A DNA stretch of 64,000 nucleotides from Atriophallophorus winterbourni (GCA_013407085.1 JACCGJ010015181.1:62001-126000); one strand, 5' to 3'; counted from the stretch's first letter, positions 1 to 11,662 are shown. Translations and numbers: made by a program. Notes: a model not told the origin generated them from the letters alone.

Positions 1-92
1 TATATAGACGAATCAAGTAAAGACAACAATTGAATAAAACGTCCGTTCGGGTTGTTACTTCGATCTGATTTGTCAATCAGTTACGTGGTTAA
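1..92. repeat. Fragment of a dispersed non-coding repeat
   Basis: This stretch aligns by eye with 34851-34935, with the same order of words such as the gaatcaag and gttgttacttcgat segments. In the other copy the similarity runs straight on into sequence found here only from about 3905. About 3.8 kb therefore separates two pieces that are contiguous at 34.9 kb. No coding potential is seen. Confidence 0.55.
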
Positions 93-1080
93 CGGTATAC
101 TTCATGTCCTCACCACACAAGGTACGTTTGCCCGAACTTGAAAATTTGCATACTGTTCGATAGCAGCTGAATTTGTCCATCAGCTCCGTGGATTTTGTCT
201 CCCAAACCTTTCTGATTCCATGCTTCTAGAACAAGAATTATCACGTGTTCGCTCTTGTGTTGTTCGGGAAGACCTTCTTAAGATCATTTGAAAAATCGTG
301 ATAAGCGTTCGTTTTGAATACACCTCACATCTCCACAATAACCGCATTTGCATCTACCACCAAAAGCCACCTGAACTGTAGATATTGCAGGCAGCTATTT
401 GTTGTACAATAAAATAGACTATTATAATGAAAACATTAACAATAACAGTGAAATGAAGGAAATCCTAGAAAACGTTTCAGAAATAAAACCATAATGGAAA
501 TCATTGATTTTCGAGCAATTTCTTAATGCAAATTACATTACCAAACAATTTTAGATTTACAGTGTAGAGGTGCGAAGCGCACTAGTGAAGATTACCGAAC
601 ATATTGATCAGGTGTGTTAGTAAACTTCATCAAAAGCCTTCTGAGGATTTACCGAGCATCATCCTTCGGAACTACACAATGAACAAGAAACACCGAAACG
701 GCAGACGACGATAATCGCGAATCAGTAATAATTCGGATTTTGGTGAGATTGAATGAGAACGGTTCGAGCGACCACATACATTTAAACATAAAAAGATGTA
801 CAACGTCCGCACTTTAACGTGGTGCGATGGTTTGTGTACCTCTAGTCAAATTGAGCTATGCTAGGTGATGCTCTCCGAACACCTTCAGTGTCACTCATAC
901 CAGGAAGGTCGATGGTTAGAGGTCAGACGAAATTTCATGTTTGTATTAACATCTCGTAAATATAAGATGATACCCATGTGACAAATGCCAGTAATCGCGG
1001 CCGCCATCACGACATAGCATTCGAGTTTCCCGCATTCTGGAAGGAGCATGGCTTAGAACAATTTCGTGATCTACTTCCGA
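93..1080. other. Unassigned non-coding stretch
   Basis: I see no reading frame of useful length, no RNA gene and no clear repeat. The stretch ends where the 3' tail of the adjoining CR1-like element begins. It may be the remainder of an older insertion into the repeat seen at 1-92 and 3905-5680, but nothing in it identifies the element. Confidence 0.3.
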
Positions 1081-1083
1081 AAC

Positions 1084-1108
1084 TCAATTCAATTCAATTC
1101 AATTCAAT
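1084..1108 (-). repeat. LINE 3' terminal pentamer array
   Basis: About five copies of AATTG (read on the minus strand) directly follow the 3' UTR of the LINE at 1081-3450. CR1-type elements characteristically end in short tandem repeats rather than poly(A). This one marks the exact 3' end of the insertion. Confidence 0.75.
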
Positions 1109-1321
1109 TTTAATGGTCTAAAAAGCATATAGCTTTACAAAAACCACAGAAAATTATGGAAATTTACAAATAACATATCTCAGTAGAAACGGGATTTGTT
1201 TGCTTACTGAACAGTTCGGGAATCAGGTAAAAATCCAAATGATAGAAACTGTTTTCACTCAGTGGAATGGCACATATATGCCCATGGGGTCGAGATGATT
1301 TGATGTGTGAGTTCAAAGTTA

Positions 1322-3067
1322 TTAGGTTGTGGAATACATAGTCTCAATGTTCGGATGGGTCGACAGGAATTTGTCTAAGCTGGATTTGAATATATCCAAG
1401 TTGGGTGCATGTGCAACATTCGAGGGTAGGGAGTTCCAAGTGAAACATACACGTACAGAATAAAAATATCTTCGACAGTTCAGTCGCGAGTCGGGAATTA
1501 GTACTGTGTACTCATGACTCCGGCTGGTTCTTGGTGGTTGTCGTGTGAATAGTGTATTAAGGGGATGGCTGGGGGTATGCAATATGTTAAACATTAGGAT
1601 CAGATCACCTCTAAGACGTCGGTAAGGAGAGTCGAAGAGGTTGAGGTTTGCAATACGATCTTCGTATTGTTTGTGCTTCAAGCCGCACACGAGCTTCGTG
1701 GTCCGATGATAGATTCGCTGCAAGAGATTGATGTCTTTCTTTAACCAGGGTGACCAAGCCTGAACCGCATACTCCATGGTGGGCCTCAAGTAGGTATTAA
1801 TTATTCGATGAACAGTCGGCTTCGTGAAACTCCCAAACACGCGTTTCAGCAGAAGCAGTACTTTTGACGTCTTTTCGTAGACAGCCTTAACGTTGTGTGA
1901 CGGTTTCAACGTGCTGCTCACCCACACACCCAAGTCCTTCTCCTTGTCAGTTATTTCAAGAGTATGGGAACCAAGGGTGTAAGAGAACTCGAAGGGTTTT
2001 CCAACTGTCAATACCTTGCATTTTCTCACATTGAAAGGAAGTTCATTTCTAACCGACCATTCCTGTAAGACATTGAGGTCCAGCTGAAGCTGTCTGCAAT
2101 CCTCAGTTGTGCGTACTTGTGTCCACAACTTGATATCATCCGCAAATAGCAAGATTTTGCACCGAACAAGTTTTGGTAAATCGTTTACATAGAGCAAGAA
2201 AAGAATTGGTCCAAGCACCGATCCCTGCGGCACTCCACTTGTTACTGTAATGGGCCGTGACAAAGCACCATCAACCCTTACTCGAATAACACGGTCACGG
2301 AGATAATCCTCCAACCAGGCTAGTAATGAGCCCTTGATGCCACATTGCTCTATTTTTTGTAGTAACAAACTGTGGTTAACACGATCGAATGCTTTGGACA
2401 TATCCAGATAACAAGCATGTATGGTGAAACCTTTGTCCACAGCTTGTGTCCAGTCATCGAGGGCAAGGAGAAGGTTTGAAAGGCAAGAGTGTCTTTTTCT
2501 GAAGCCATGTTGTTCGATTGCGAGCAAGCAATTATCTTCCAGGTGATTTGTGATGCTGTTTGCAACGAGGCGCTCCATCACTTTAGAGATCACCGGGAGT
2601 AGTGTTACTGGTCGATAATTGGATACTTCAGAACGGTTCCCTCCTTTGTAGATGGGGGTAATGATACCAGTCTTCCATTCACAGGGAAAGAAACCTTGGG
2701 TTATAGAGAGGTTAAATAAGTAGGTAAGCGGTGTACACAAAGAATAGGCACAGCTTCTGAGGATCAGCGGGGTAATTTCATCAGCTCCAGGAGACTTTTT
2801 CGTGTTGAGCTTTAACAATGTACGGAGGACACTGTCCGAGCTAAAAGTTAGTTGCTGTAAAACGTTTTCTGGCGAGATCACGGAGGTCAAAGGACTGGTT
2901 ACGGTGTTCGGTGGACTGAAGACAGTGGAGAAGAATTGGGCTAGAACTTCGGCTGATTGCGATGCTGTCGTTGTTATTCCATCACATGTCTTTAGGGCGG
3001 CAACCCCTGGTTTTACTCTAGACCGGTTATTTATGATGTGATAGAGAATTTTTGGGTTTGATTCCAT
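1322..3067 (-). CDS. CR1-like reverse transcriptase (ORF2 C-terminal two thirds), open
   Basis: 581 codons without a stop, the best preserved RT in the window. Visible in order: linker ending in KSPGADEITP (about residues 91-100), the RT palm entry GIITPIYKGG and NYRPVTLLPVISKVMERL (about 132-170), EQHGFRKRHSCLSNLL, DMSKAFDRVNH (first catalytic aspartate region), SGVPQGSVLGPILFLLYVNDLP, the catalytic LLFADDIKLW, then the thumb and C-terminal region ending in SFTWNSLPS-like residues. The initial methionine is not the true start: in the neighbouring frame upstream the linker WETFRLLRNKVNKL continues, so a single-base shift near 3067 separates the two parts. In life this would be part of an EN-RT polyprotein. 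It has no endonuclease here and is probably immobile. Confidence 0.88.
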   Translation of the reverse strand: MESNPKILYHIINNRSRVKPGVAALKTCDGITTTASQSAEVLAQFFSTVFSPPNTVTSPLTSVISPENVLQQLTFSSDSVLRTLLKLNTKKSPGADEITPLILRSCAYSLCTPLTYLFNLSITQGFFPCEWKTGIITPIYKGGNRSEVSNYRPVTLLPVISKVMERLVANSITNHLEDNCLLAIEQHGFRKRHSCLSNLLLALDDWTQAVDKGFTIHACYLDMSKAFDRVNHSLLLQKIEQCGIKGSLLAWLEDYLRDRVIRVRVDGALSRPITVTSGVPQGSVLGPILFLLYVNDLPKLVRCKILLFADDIKLWTQVRTTEDCRQLQLDLNVLQEWSVRNELPFNVRKCKVLTVGKPFEFSYTLGSHTLEITDKEKDLGVWVSSTLKPSHNVKAVYEKTSKVLLLLKRVFGSFTKPTVHRIINTYLRPTMEYAVQAWSPWLKKDINLLQRIYHRTTKLVCGLKHKQYEDRIANLNLFDSPYRRLRGDLILMFNILHTPSHPLNTLFTRQPPRTSRSHEYTVLIPDSRLNCRRYFYSVRVCFTWNSLPSNVAHAPNLDIFKSSLDKFLSTHPNIETMYSTT

Positions 3068-3450
3068 TTTGTCGAGTAAATGTTTTGATAAATCAATTTG
3101 TCGTCAACAACAAGTTTGTTTACCTTATTTCTTAGCAAACGGAATGTTTCCCAACTTTCAGCAGTGCTATCAAGTGTTACCAGCAGAAACCTCGTTTATT
3201 TGCAAAGCTACGCCTTTTTGGAATCTTTTTCGACATAATCATGTTGAGCCGATTTTCCAAACTGAGAAAATCACGAATGTGCTGGTCGTCATGACCGTGC
3301 TTACAGTGGGTTGCCTGATCTCGACGATCTTATCCGCCGTTTCCGCTAGCTGTAATATACCTATCGTGTATACAAACTTAACCAATGTTGTTTTAACAGG
3401 TACTTGGTAGACGTTGCAGAAACAGCTGTTTCGAGAAGCGCTCATCGATC
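3068..3450 (-). pseudogene. Decayed EN-RT linker of the same LINE
   Basis: Reading the minus strand in the frame shifted from the RT ORF gives WETFRLLRNKVNKL, a motif conserved between endonuclease and RT in the other copies (for example near 52.70 kb and 47.0 kb). Farther upstream the similarity dissolves into stops. The 5' limit of the element is therefore approximate. The plus-strand open frame here (113 codons) has no recognisable features and I treat it as a shadow. Confidence 0.5.
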
Positions 3451-3904
3451 GTTGTGCTGCTGACCAATGCTAGCATGCGTCTGAGTATTTTTACGGAAGT
3501 CGGATCCCTTAGCTCTTCTGTGTCAAGAGCCGCTCAATACGGAGTAGTTCGGAATCTGTGGGTCGCGTGATCAAGGTTGACTGCATGGTTTTGTTAACAA
3601 AATATATTGAACTAGGGACAATGATTCGCATGTGATTGAGCTAATCACATAATGAATCTTGAGTATATCTTGTATTATACTTTTTATCTCGAAGTAGGAT
3701 TCTGCCTGCATGAAACACACCTGGGGAATGATGAATGCGTTTAAGCTAATAGTCATCGGGATAGAATCAAATTAAGGCTCACTCATGTTTGTTATGGCAT
3801 GTAAATGTTGATGCTATGTAGAAACATCAAAGATCAGAAATGAACTAACCGTGTGTACTTCTACGAGGTCACCAGTACGGTTAAGGCCCTAGCGGTGTTT
3901 TCTA
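3451..3904. other. Unassigned AT-rich spacer
   Basis: No recognisable gene or element. It lies between the LINE remnant and the start of the repeat shared with 34.9 kb. Confidence 0.3.
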
Positions 3905-5680
3905 ACGAGTGCGTTCTGGCGACGGCTTTGTCTTTTGAACATCCTCATATTGGCTCACAGAAAAACGTTCGTATTTCGAGTCTTATCTTTTCTGTAGTGA
4001 CGGTGTTGTGCAGAACAATCAAGTTTAAAGAAAAAAGAAGAAATATGAATGGAGAAAAGGCCACTACTGTTGTTCGCTACCTGTTGATGTTATTGTCTCC
4101 GATATTCTGTTTTTAGTTGCATCGCATCATTCGATTTTTTTACAACTGGTGAATGTCACTGGCCGGGCGGTGAAGATCGCTCAATGTACACTTGATGCTG
4201 ATAGACTTTTGAATCGCATGTCAGCGAAATATAGAATAATGTACAAAATAAATATGTGTAGAGACATTGGTCTGATACAAGGTAATGTGATTTGCTTATA
4301 ATAAGTTATTGTGTGAGGTGTATTATTTTTTATTGTGTGTCATAAACACGTTATGGCAAATTGACTTCCTCTATTGTAGAGGCATTCATCGGTAAAGGCC
4401 GGTAACGTTGGAATGATGAACTTCAAGGTCGAATCGGAAGAAAATCGAAAAGTGTTTGATAATCGCGGGATTGACGTTCTTAACGTTGGATCGAATGTCC
4501 TCGAAGCTTGTGTAGAAAACGTAATAGACGTTACTAAAGTGAATGAGATTTTACCAGAATTGACTTCGATTTGGTCCTCCCACTTATAATAATTTCTGGT
4601 GGGAAATCATCATTAGAAATTGAAATAAATGGACAAAATTAACAGCTATTGAACGATATGCAATTTCGTCAAGGTCGACCAAACAATTTGTCAATAGAAA
4701 TTTGGAGTTTCTTTGTCATTTACGTAAGAAATCGCCCTTGCCAATTAGCGTTCCCTGTTTTTTTATTTGTGAGTGAACGTGTTTTATATTGGAAAGGTTT
4801 ATTTGATGAATGAACTGCGGCGCATTTGGAAAATTGACAGGATATCCCGAGGTGACTTGAACAACCACGCATCGTGTGCTTCGACGTCTGTGTCAACAAA
4901 ATAATCCTGGGTAGGAGTGAAAGCGCAGCTTTATAGCATCGATTTCCCAATGTAATTATGATCCACACACCCCACAATTGTATTTATTTTTGTGCTTATA
5001 TTTGAGCATTTAGGGCGAAAAGAAGAACTATGGCTGGATTGATATATTTTCCATTATCGCAATCTTGTAAATGAACGCGTTATTTTCGGTGTATAAGATT
5101 GAGCGAATTTTTAATGGTCCTAGCACTAAGATTTAAGTGAGTGGTACAAATGTTACCGTTCAACGAATTCTCTAACCTGCGTTTGGTTTGACTTCATTAA
5201 AATGCTCAAAATAACTGTTATATCACTAAGGCTGAAACATCACAGAAATATATTGCCCACCTGATTTTATTTGAGTTGTACTTTCACCAAAATACTTTCT
5301 CATTTTTCACTGAATGGTTTTCAGGAGGTAATGTATAATCTGGAACAATAATATTCGACCGTGTATTATATGGTGGCATTCATTCAGAGTATTTTACACC
5401 GGTAGCTTGGAATAAAGTACCAAATTCACACGTGATTTATCAAAGTACTCTCTGGGCGATTTTATTGCATTTTCGCGCTGATTTACCGAACGGCGTGTAT
5501 GCAATTGATTTGAGCCACATTAAATCATGTGTTCAGCACCTTCTGCTGTTCGACGCAAATAATGCAGCATTTGATTTGGGCACCCAGTCATGGACCGTTC
5601 TTGGGCAAGTTCATCACAACTGGTATGGCCAATATCGAGAGCTTTCGTATATCTTTCGCAAACGTCATTGCTCCGCACGT
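3905..5680. repeat. 1.8-kb dispersed or duplicated non-coding repeat, copy 1
   Basis: Colinear with 34930-36665 over about 1.75 kb with scattered substitutions and small gaps; shared landmarks include gcgacggctttgtctttt at the left and the accgttcttgggcaagttcat region at the right. The frames open within it (for example 5432-5797) are not conserved in the other copy, which argues against coding. It could be a long non-autonomous element or a segmental duplication. No terminal repeats were identified. Confidence 0.6.
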
Positions 5681-5689
5681 GCGTTGTGC

Positions 5690-6345
5690 CCAAATGTCGA
5701 TTTCAAGATTTCAACTTACCATAAAGTGAATCTTTTAAACTACGATTGTTTCTCATTCTGTGCACATGACTCAGGCCTTGTTGTCGCAGTAGGGTGAACA
5801 TGCTCTTTAAACCAGCTTTTAAAAGGACTTCAACATTCCATAATTTGTCCATCCAGGCTATGTTCAAGCTAAGGTGGATGCATCGTAAATGGAAAGCATT
5901 CAGCTTCCGCCCGTGTCTTGCGTGGATGGTCGAAGTCTTACTGCCGTAATGTAAAGCATCTAGTACGCGCGCGATGAATACCATAACCTTTGTCTTCACC
6001 GTCAACTTGCAGTTGTCTAGACAGGAGAGTTCAAACGGTACACGATTACAGGTGATTATGTTGTGCAATATTTTATTATTTACAAAAAATCTAATAAGGC
6101 TGTTCAACATATTCCTTCTACATATGTAAATATGTAAATTAATGAACCATTTGAATATATTGATTTTGTTGTCCTCAATCATTCGATGCCGTCTATGTAT
6201 GTACCTCACAAGCGCAAGATTCCTTTATATTTCACATCATTGTAGATCAATTTAGGATCTCACAATAACACAACTAGTTCGCAATAACGAACTAGTTCTG
6301 TTGCGCAGTCATACGCGGCCTATCTGAGGGCAATCATCCTGGTTT
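5690..6345 (-). pseudogene. RTE-type LINE relic (RT C-terminal region)
   Basis: A minus-strand frame (5703-6209) carries the C-terminal signature of RTE-like RTs: LTVKTKVMVFIARVLDALHYGSK, then RKLNAFHLRCIH, then SMFTLLRQQGLSHVHRM. Typical family members read LHYGSETW and RRLRWLGHVHRM, so several conserved positions have decayed. The palm domain with the YADD site is absent. The relic interrupts the dispersed repeat: the other copy, near 36.68 kb, jumps directly from the sequence equivalent to 5680 to that equivalent to 6353 (the atacaccaaaacagtg word). It therefore behaves as an insertion specific to this copy. Confidence 0.7.
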
Positions 6346-7150
6346 CTTTCAATCATACACCAAAACAGTGGAACAGAGTAGCCGGTGGGGGAGATGTTGG
6401 AGTTGATGGCGTCAGATCATTCAATGTCAACTAGTGGCAGCTTATGAACAGCTGACCAATTATCGCAACCTTTCCATTATATCAGTCCAGCAATGAATGT
6501 GTTACCCTTGCGTTGCACGCACGCGTATCGATTTCCCCTCAATTTCTCATCCAGATCAACCTATTCAACGCTAATCAAGTTCACTCACGAATCCCACTGC
6601 ATCACAGAAAACTGATCGGTGAAACGCGGTAATAACGCACAAGACAAATAGTTGAACACATGACTATCTTATATAGGAAAATCACGTAACCACAACACTG
6701 ACTAGGCCTAGGCCCACGTGCAATCACTGACTGTGCGACACTCTGCCTGTATCAGGCTTGTGCTTTCATACCAACACTGACCTGATACATGCCTGTTCCG
6801 GTTGTCAATTTGATCGGATTTGTCTAGCGATGTCGTACCACAGACAACATTCAAGCCCACATCACGCTAGAATCGTTCAACCGAAATAAGCGAATTTCAT
6901 ATCGTTCGATAGCCGCAGACGTTTTACAACTTCCCATTCTTCTGAAGATGTTGCCGCCTGAATCGTTCTAATCCATGCCTCCTGAAACCCGAAATATAGT
7001 GGGCTCTCGAATGGTGTCGTCGGACTTATCGGCGCATCTTGTTCTTGTTTGCGCCGGTGAGTGATGTTCTGCGTCTCATACAAAAAATCTTGATTAGCCT
7101 GCATTTATAATGCTCTCCATATTTCCACAATAAAAACAATTCCAATTCTG
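6346..7150. other. Unassigned stretch with a short continuation of the 3.9-kb repeat
   Basis: The first 70 bases (to about 6425) continue the dispersed repeat shared with 36.69-36.77 kb. Beyond that I see no gene. The 75-codon minus frame at 6877-7104 has no recognised motif and is likely chance. Confidence 0.35.
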
Positions 7151-7464
7151 CAGACATGAAAGAGTCATCATTGGCATGGCTTTCCTAGTATACTTTATAT
7201 GATATGTGCATTAATTTGGGGTGAATGTCTTGTTAATTCTTAGTTAGATGAGTTCAACACAGAAACTGAAACCCAGTAAGAACTTATTTGTTAAAAATGC
7301 ATTAGAGATTACAATTTCTATCCATGCTGATTCGCAACATTTGATTTTTAATGAGAATGGAATAACTGAAGTGGTTAACAAAAACGTTCATCTGTGTGCA
7401 CACAAGTGCAACTTGTTTACCATTCTCCCACTGTTTCGAGCGCATGCGGCTCGTGATCCTACTG

Positions 7465-7510
7465 GCCCTGTCTGCTGAGTGCAAACAAAACGAAACCGGT
7501 CGTGGGGTGT
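7465..7510 (+). ncRNA. Degenerate hammerhead ribozyme A, unit 1
   Basis: The sequence order matches a type I hammerhead: left stem I strand, core at 7472-7478 reading CTGCTGA in place of CTGATGA, loop AAACA, GAAA, the palindromic ACCGGTC and right stem I strand GTGGGGTG. The core A-to-C change and loss of the stem II 3' strand (AAAC in place of GCAC) predict an inactive ribozyme. The same two changes occur in units 2 and 3, so they predate the tandem duplication. Confidence 0.6.
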
Positions 7511-7889
7511 GTGCGACGTAAATGTAAGCAAATGAGCTTTTTTTCATGTCAATGGGATGAAAACCATTCTACGTGAGTTTGTTCTCATGTACTCAAGTTG
7601 CTCGTATCAACCTTTCCCAACGGTGCACTCCAGGGCAAATTGAAGAAGTAAGCTTCTTCAATACACAAATGTTTGTCTCCGCACAAAGTTGAGCGATTAT
7701 AGTGGATTCAGGTGATGATGATGTCAGCATAAAAAATATCGGTCATTTATACGCGCCTTGAGTGCTTGGCCAAGAATCACTTTGTGATTTTAAATTTGAA
7801 CATCATGGTTCGTTTATAGAAAAACACTTAACAGTGGCATATAAGTATACTTTTTGTTTATCATTATAACACAGTTTTGATGATCTTAC

Positions 7890-7940
7890 TGTCGCCACCT
7901 GATTACGACAAACAGCTAGAATCTGGAATTGAATTGGGAG
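7890..7940 (+). ncRNA. Degenerate hammerhead B, unit 1
   Basis: The core position reads CTGATTA at 7899-7905, followed by ACAAACAGCT and GAAT in place of GAAA. Copies at 16037, 23492 and 41331 keep CTGATGA. Flanking bases CGCCAC could pair with part of the downstream GAGTG-containing strand. It is best read as a decayed hammerhead. Confidence 0.4.
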
Positions 7941-8742
7941 TGATACGGATGTGTGCACCAGAATATGTTGGTGAATTAATTTATTTTAATATTCAGTTTA
8001 GGTGGTCAGTTATTTTAAGAAAAGCAGTAGCTGTTACGCAACAACTCATTTTGTTTTTGTTGTTCAAATGAAAAACGTTTCAGATCACAGCTTTCCATTT
8101 ACGTTAGAACATTCTTCGTCAAGGTCACACGCAACAACTGCGCTATGTGACAAAGATAGAAAACGACGAAGTATTTGTGTGTGTGCGTAATTACATAATC
8201 GTAACTTGCAAAAGAATTGATTTCTCCGGAGAATAACATCACTGCGATGTTGCAAAGTTGGGTTTGCATTTAGCGTTAATAACGTTTAAAGTATAAAGTG
8301 TCGTAACTTTCATTGTATGTCTAGGTTGAAAGTATGTTTCCGCAGTGTTGCGACCAATATATATTGGGTATATTTACAACTAATGAAATAACTGTTTACT
8401 GATGCGGCATAGTGTTAACAAGGACGCCACTTGATTGACATTTTATCATGTTAAGCTGATCGCTGATGAATTAACCGAAACAGTGGGGACGGATACTAAC
8501 GATTTCCGATTTGTAACCGCAAACTCGTAAAACAAACAAACAAATTATGGTGGCGCTATTCAAGGTAATTCAAGGTTTTTAAGGGTTTAAAAAGCAACTA
8601 GCTTAACAACAACCATAGGATGGTAAAAATTGAAATTGAAGTGTATAAACAATATAAGATTATAGATTAAACAGTATATAAGTGTTCTGGAAACGAATGA
8701 TGCAATAAAAATTCGTCTAATTTCGGTTTAAAGTCATGCAAG

Positions 8743-9168
8743 CTAGTGGCGTGAGCAACGGTTGAAGGTAAACTGTTCCAAGTAAAAACAGACACGGGCA
8801 GAGTAAAAATACCTTCTACAGTTCAGGCTGGAATGGGGTACGACCAGCACATATTCATGGGTCCGATATTTCCTCGTATCCCTTTGAGTGAATAAATCCT
8901 GTAAGGGATGGTTCGGGGTATGGAATGTTTTGTAAAGCAAGATTAGGTCTCCACTGATTCGTCGATAGGGAAAATCGAACAGATTCAGTTGAGCTATCCT
9001 TTCGTTATATGATTTGTTTCGGATGCTGAGAACTAGTTTTGTTAAGCGGTGATTGATTCGCTGCAGAAGTTCCACATCCCTCTTGAGCCACGGAGACCAT
9101 GACTTCAAAACATATTCCATGACTGGTCTGAAGTATGTATTCATGATCCTTGGGAATATCTTGGGCAA
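8743..9168 (-). pseudogene. CR1-like RT C-terminal fragment, unit 1
   Basis: 141 codons covering the region after the RT thumb: PRIMNTYFRPVMEYV, SWSPWLKRDVELLQRI, FDFPYRRISGDLILLYKTFH and SSLNCRRYFYSARVCFYLEQF. Closely matches the intact RT at 1322-3067 and that at 50940-52409 in order and spacing. The final segment is frameshifted near the expected SFTWNSLPS motif. The equivalent frame in unit 2 begins only at 16886. Confidence 0.8.
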
Positions 9169-10560
9169 ACATTTCGCAAATACAGGTTTGAGTAGATTCA
9201 GAAAACGTGCTGTTTTTTAAAGGCGCTGTTAGTTAGAAGTGATGTTTATAAATTGGATCATATCTAGACACCCAAATCTTTGTCTTCACTGCAATTTTCA
9301 AGGACATACGAATCTATGTGATATGTGAACTCTACTCGATTCCCCACATTCATGGTCGTGCATTTGTTGAAGTCAAACGCAGTTTGTTCTTCAACGACCA
9401 GCTGTGAAGCGTATCAAGATCCGTTTTTAATAGCAGACAATCTTCTGGACTACGAATGCTTCGACAAATCTTTATGTCGTCCGCAAATAACGAAATGTTA
9501 CATCGAGCAATTTCGGGTATTTCATTGACATAAACCAGAAAGCGAATCGGACCAAGGACTGAACATTAGGGAACTCCGCTAGTTGCTGCAATTCATTTGG
9601 ATAATGCACCATCAACACGTACCTGGTTAGTGCGATTTGTCAGGTAGTCATTTAAACAATTCATGAACTTTGATATTGAAGCGAATACTTGTAGCTCAGG
9701 GATTGGATGTCCTGTGTTTTGTGTTCGCTGAACTGGCATTGTAACAGTTGGACGTTTCGTCATCAAGCTAGATGACATCGTCAGCTGAACTTCTTGAACT
9801 TTCCAGTGATACCAAGACTTTCAAGCTTCTGCAGTAGTAGGGAATGGTCAACACGATCGAATGCTTTTGATATATCTAAGTAGCACGCGTTTATTGCTTG
9901 TCCTTAATCTACCGAATTTGTCCAATCATCTAGCGTTACAAGTAAATTAGACAAACAGGAATAATCTCGTCTAAATCCATGCTGGTTCCTTGAAGCAACT
10001 GATTATTCTCGAAATGTTTCATTAGATCGTCAACAATGAGTCGCTAAAGTAATTTTGAAACCACTGGTAACAGAATAACGGGTCGGTAATTGGAAACATC
10101 GGAGCGATTTTCACCTTTGTAAAATGGAGAAATTATTCCGCCTTTCTAATCTGTAGTAATCACTCCGCTTGCCAGTATTTGCTCGAACAGGTAAGTGAGT
10201 GGTTTGTATAGCAAACTCGCAAATTGCTTCAATATTTTTGGGGTTATTCTGTCGGCCCCAGGAGAGTTTCCGGTTTTAAGATTAAATAAACGTTGGAGGA
10301 CGCGTTTTTTCAGTGACACTTATTTCACTTAGGGCAACCGTGTTTGGAAGTGTTGGATTTGGGCTGTGTATTGCATATTCTATCGGGTTTAATAGTGATG
10401 AATAAAACGTGGCTAAAGCATCAGCAATTTATGCTGCAGTTGTTTTTAGTCCAGTTGATGTGTTCACGGACGCTACTCCAGGTTTCACCTTAGCTTGAAC
10501 GTTAACCTTACGATAAAGTATTTTGGGGTTTCGCTCCATCAAACTTGATATCACTTCTTC
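9169..10560 (-). pseudogene. CR1-like RT palm and linker, multiply broken, unit 1
   Basis: Only conceptual pieces remain in changing frames. The reverse complement around 9465-9500 still reads ARCNISLFADDIK, so the catalytic FADD survives. Upstream on the minus strand are KSPG and NYRPVILLPV-like words near 10080-10280 and an equivalent of the PLLYKPLTYLFEQI segment near 10190. Stops and frameshifts in all frames make this inactive. Confidence 0.7.
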
Positions 10561-10943
10561 GAAGCATAACTTGACTTGGATGACAAATTTGTTTACTTTG
10601 TTCCGCAGTAAACGTAATGTTTCCCAGGTCTCGGATGATGGGTTTTACCGATGGTGTCGCCAAGCAATGTTTCGTACCGTTAACCACTTACGAGTTCGGA
10701 GCTCACTTCGATTGAACTTTTGAGATTAGATATTAGCCATATCCAAAACTCATGTACGTTGCTGGTTTCCGGTTGACAGTTAAACGTGTTTTTCAGAGCA
10801 TCACTCAACGCCATAGTGTTGATCCGCCTAACAATTTTACGGACATCATTTGTTATTACAGCTTCAAACAGATAGTCAAACTGGATGACGACATGATCAC
10901 TTAGTCCCAGTGGACTTTCGTAAGCAACGTTATCAATGTCATG

Positions 10944-11662
10944 TTAATTGCTTGTCAGAACGAGATCTAAGAGTGAGGGTAAATCGTTACCTCTGTATCG
11001 GGTATTACATGTAATGTGGTTATAAAGAGGAATATCATCAAACAATTCACTGAATTCGCGCTCGAGGGAGGGTTCTGGGTAAATGGTACTGCTCTGCAGA
11101 TTCGGTAAATTGAAGTCACCCATAATCAAAAATCCACAAGTGTATCTGGAAGTAACCATGCGAATTTTATCCAGTAGGGCCAGATTGTAAGTTTCCTGTG
11201 CAGAGGGTGGGCGATATACTACTCCCAAAACAAAGTTTTTGTCGTTAGCTAGTCGAATTGAGCACCAGAGTGTATCCAGTAACACGATGTCTGGATCCGT
11301 AATCTCACGGCACAGAAGGTTTTGGCTATAATACAATGCTACTCCTCCTCCTCTGGTTTCACGGTCATGACGAATAAGTGACATTCATGGTAATTCTAGT
11401 TCACTATTTGTTTGCTGAGTCTGCAGCCACGTTTCTGTTACGGCGATGATGTCTGGTGAACATCTCAGAAAAACTGCACGCAGTTCACCGATTTTTTTCC
11501 GAAACATTGTGCGTTGGTGTAGATACATTTCTTAGTTGTTTTTCTCAACAAGGACGGGGTGTGGTAATAAGGCTTGCGGAGTGCAGAATATATCTTGGGC
11601 CGACTACTCCAGAGTCGGCAACTGACTTCTATATTCCTTATCTCAATTTCAATTTTGTCCAA
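10944..11662 (-). pseudogene. CR1-like APE endonuclease, broken, unit 1
   Basis: Apurinic-type endonuclease of the LINE, in two frames. 11465-11662 gives the N-terminal KKCIYTNAQCFG; 10944-11384 gives RHDRETRGGGVALYY, DTLWCSIRL, GVVYRPPSAQ, FLIMGDFNLPN and the C-terminal YNHITCNTRYRGNDLPSLLDLVLTSN. A stop (TGA, at the ccatga word near 11384) sits between them. The same TGA is in unit 2, whereas unit 3 has GGA at that codon. The enzyme would nick target DNA for target-primed reverse transcription. Confidence 0.82.

Larger units (their letters stand above)
1081..3450 (-). mobile_element. CR1/jockey-like LINE copy, 5'-truncated
   Basis: A minus-strand non-LTR retrotransposon remnant. From its 5' side (high coordinates) it carries a decayed endonuclease-RT linker, a long open RT module (1322-3067), a 3' UTR with the family word TTTTTAGACCATTAAAA, and a terminal array of the pentamer AATTG at 1084-1108. 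The same 3' UTR occurs in other copies in the window (for example near 37.97 kb and 50.8 kb), but each has its own terminal repeat. The endonuclease and ORF1 are missing, as expected of 5' truncation during target-primed reverse transcription. Confidence 0.85.
7150..8540 (+). repeat. Hammerhead-bearing dispersed repeat, copy in unit 1
   Basis: A roughly 1.3-kb sequence found again at 14600-16680 (expanded), 22810-24150, and 38025-38766 plus 41311-41800. It carries two hammerhead-like motifs in plus orientation (near 7472 and 7899), followed by a region ending in the tgtgacaaagatagaaa word and a short TG run. The short open frames inside (for example 7248-7478) are conserved only as far as the DNA is and show no protein features. 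It could be a satellite or retrozyme-derived unit or a pLTR piece of a Penelope-like element; no Penelope-type RT or GIY-YIG nuclease was found nearby. Confidence 0.65.

Noticed and set aside
3069..3445. 113-codon plus frame with hydrophobic stretch
   Set aside because: Lies over the decayed EN-RT linker of the minus-strand LINE; no start context or homologue seen.
5432..5797. 121-codon plus frame in the dispersed repeat
   Set aside because: The second copy at 36.4 kb breaks the frame and composition is not protein-like.
7248..7478. Conserved 76-codon frame, repeated at 14623 and 22826
   Set aside because: It is conserved only because the DNA is duplicated. It overlaps the hammerhead region, has no protein features, and the 38-kb copy does not keep it.
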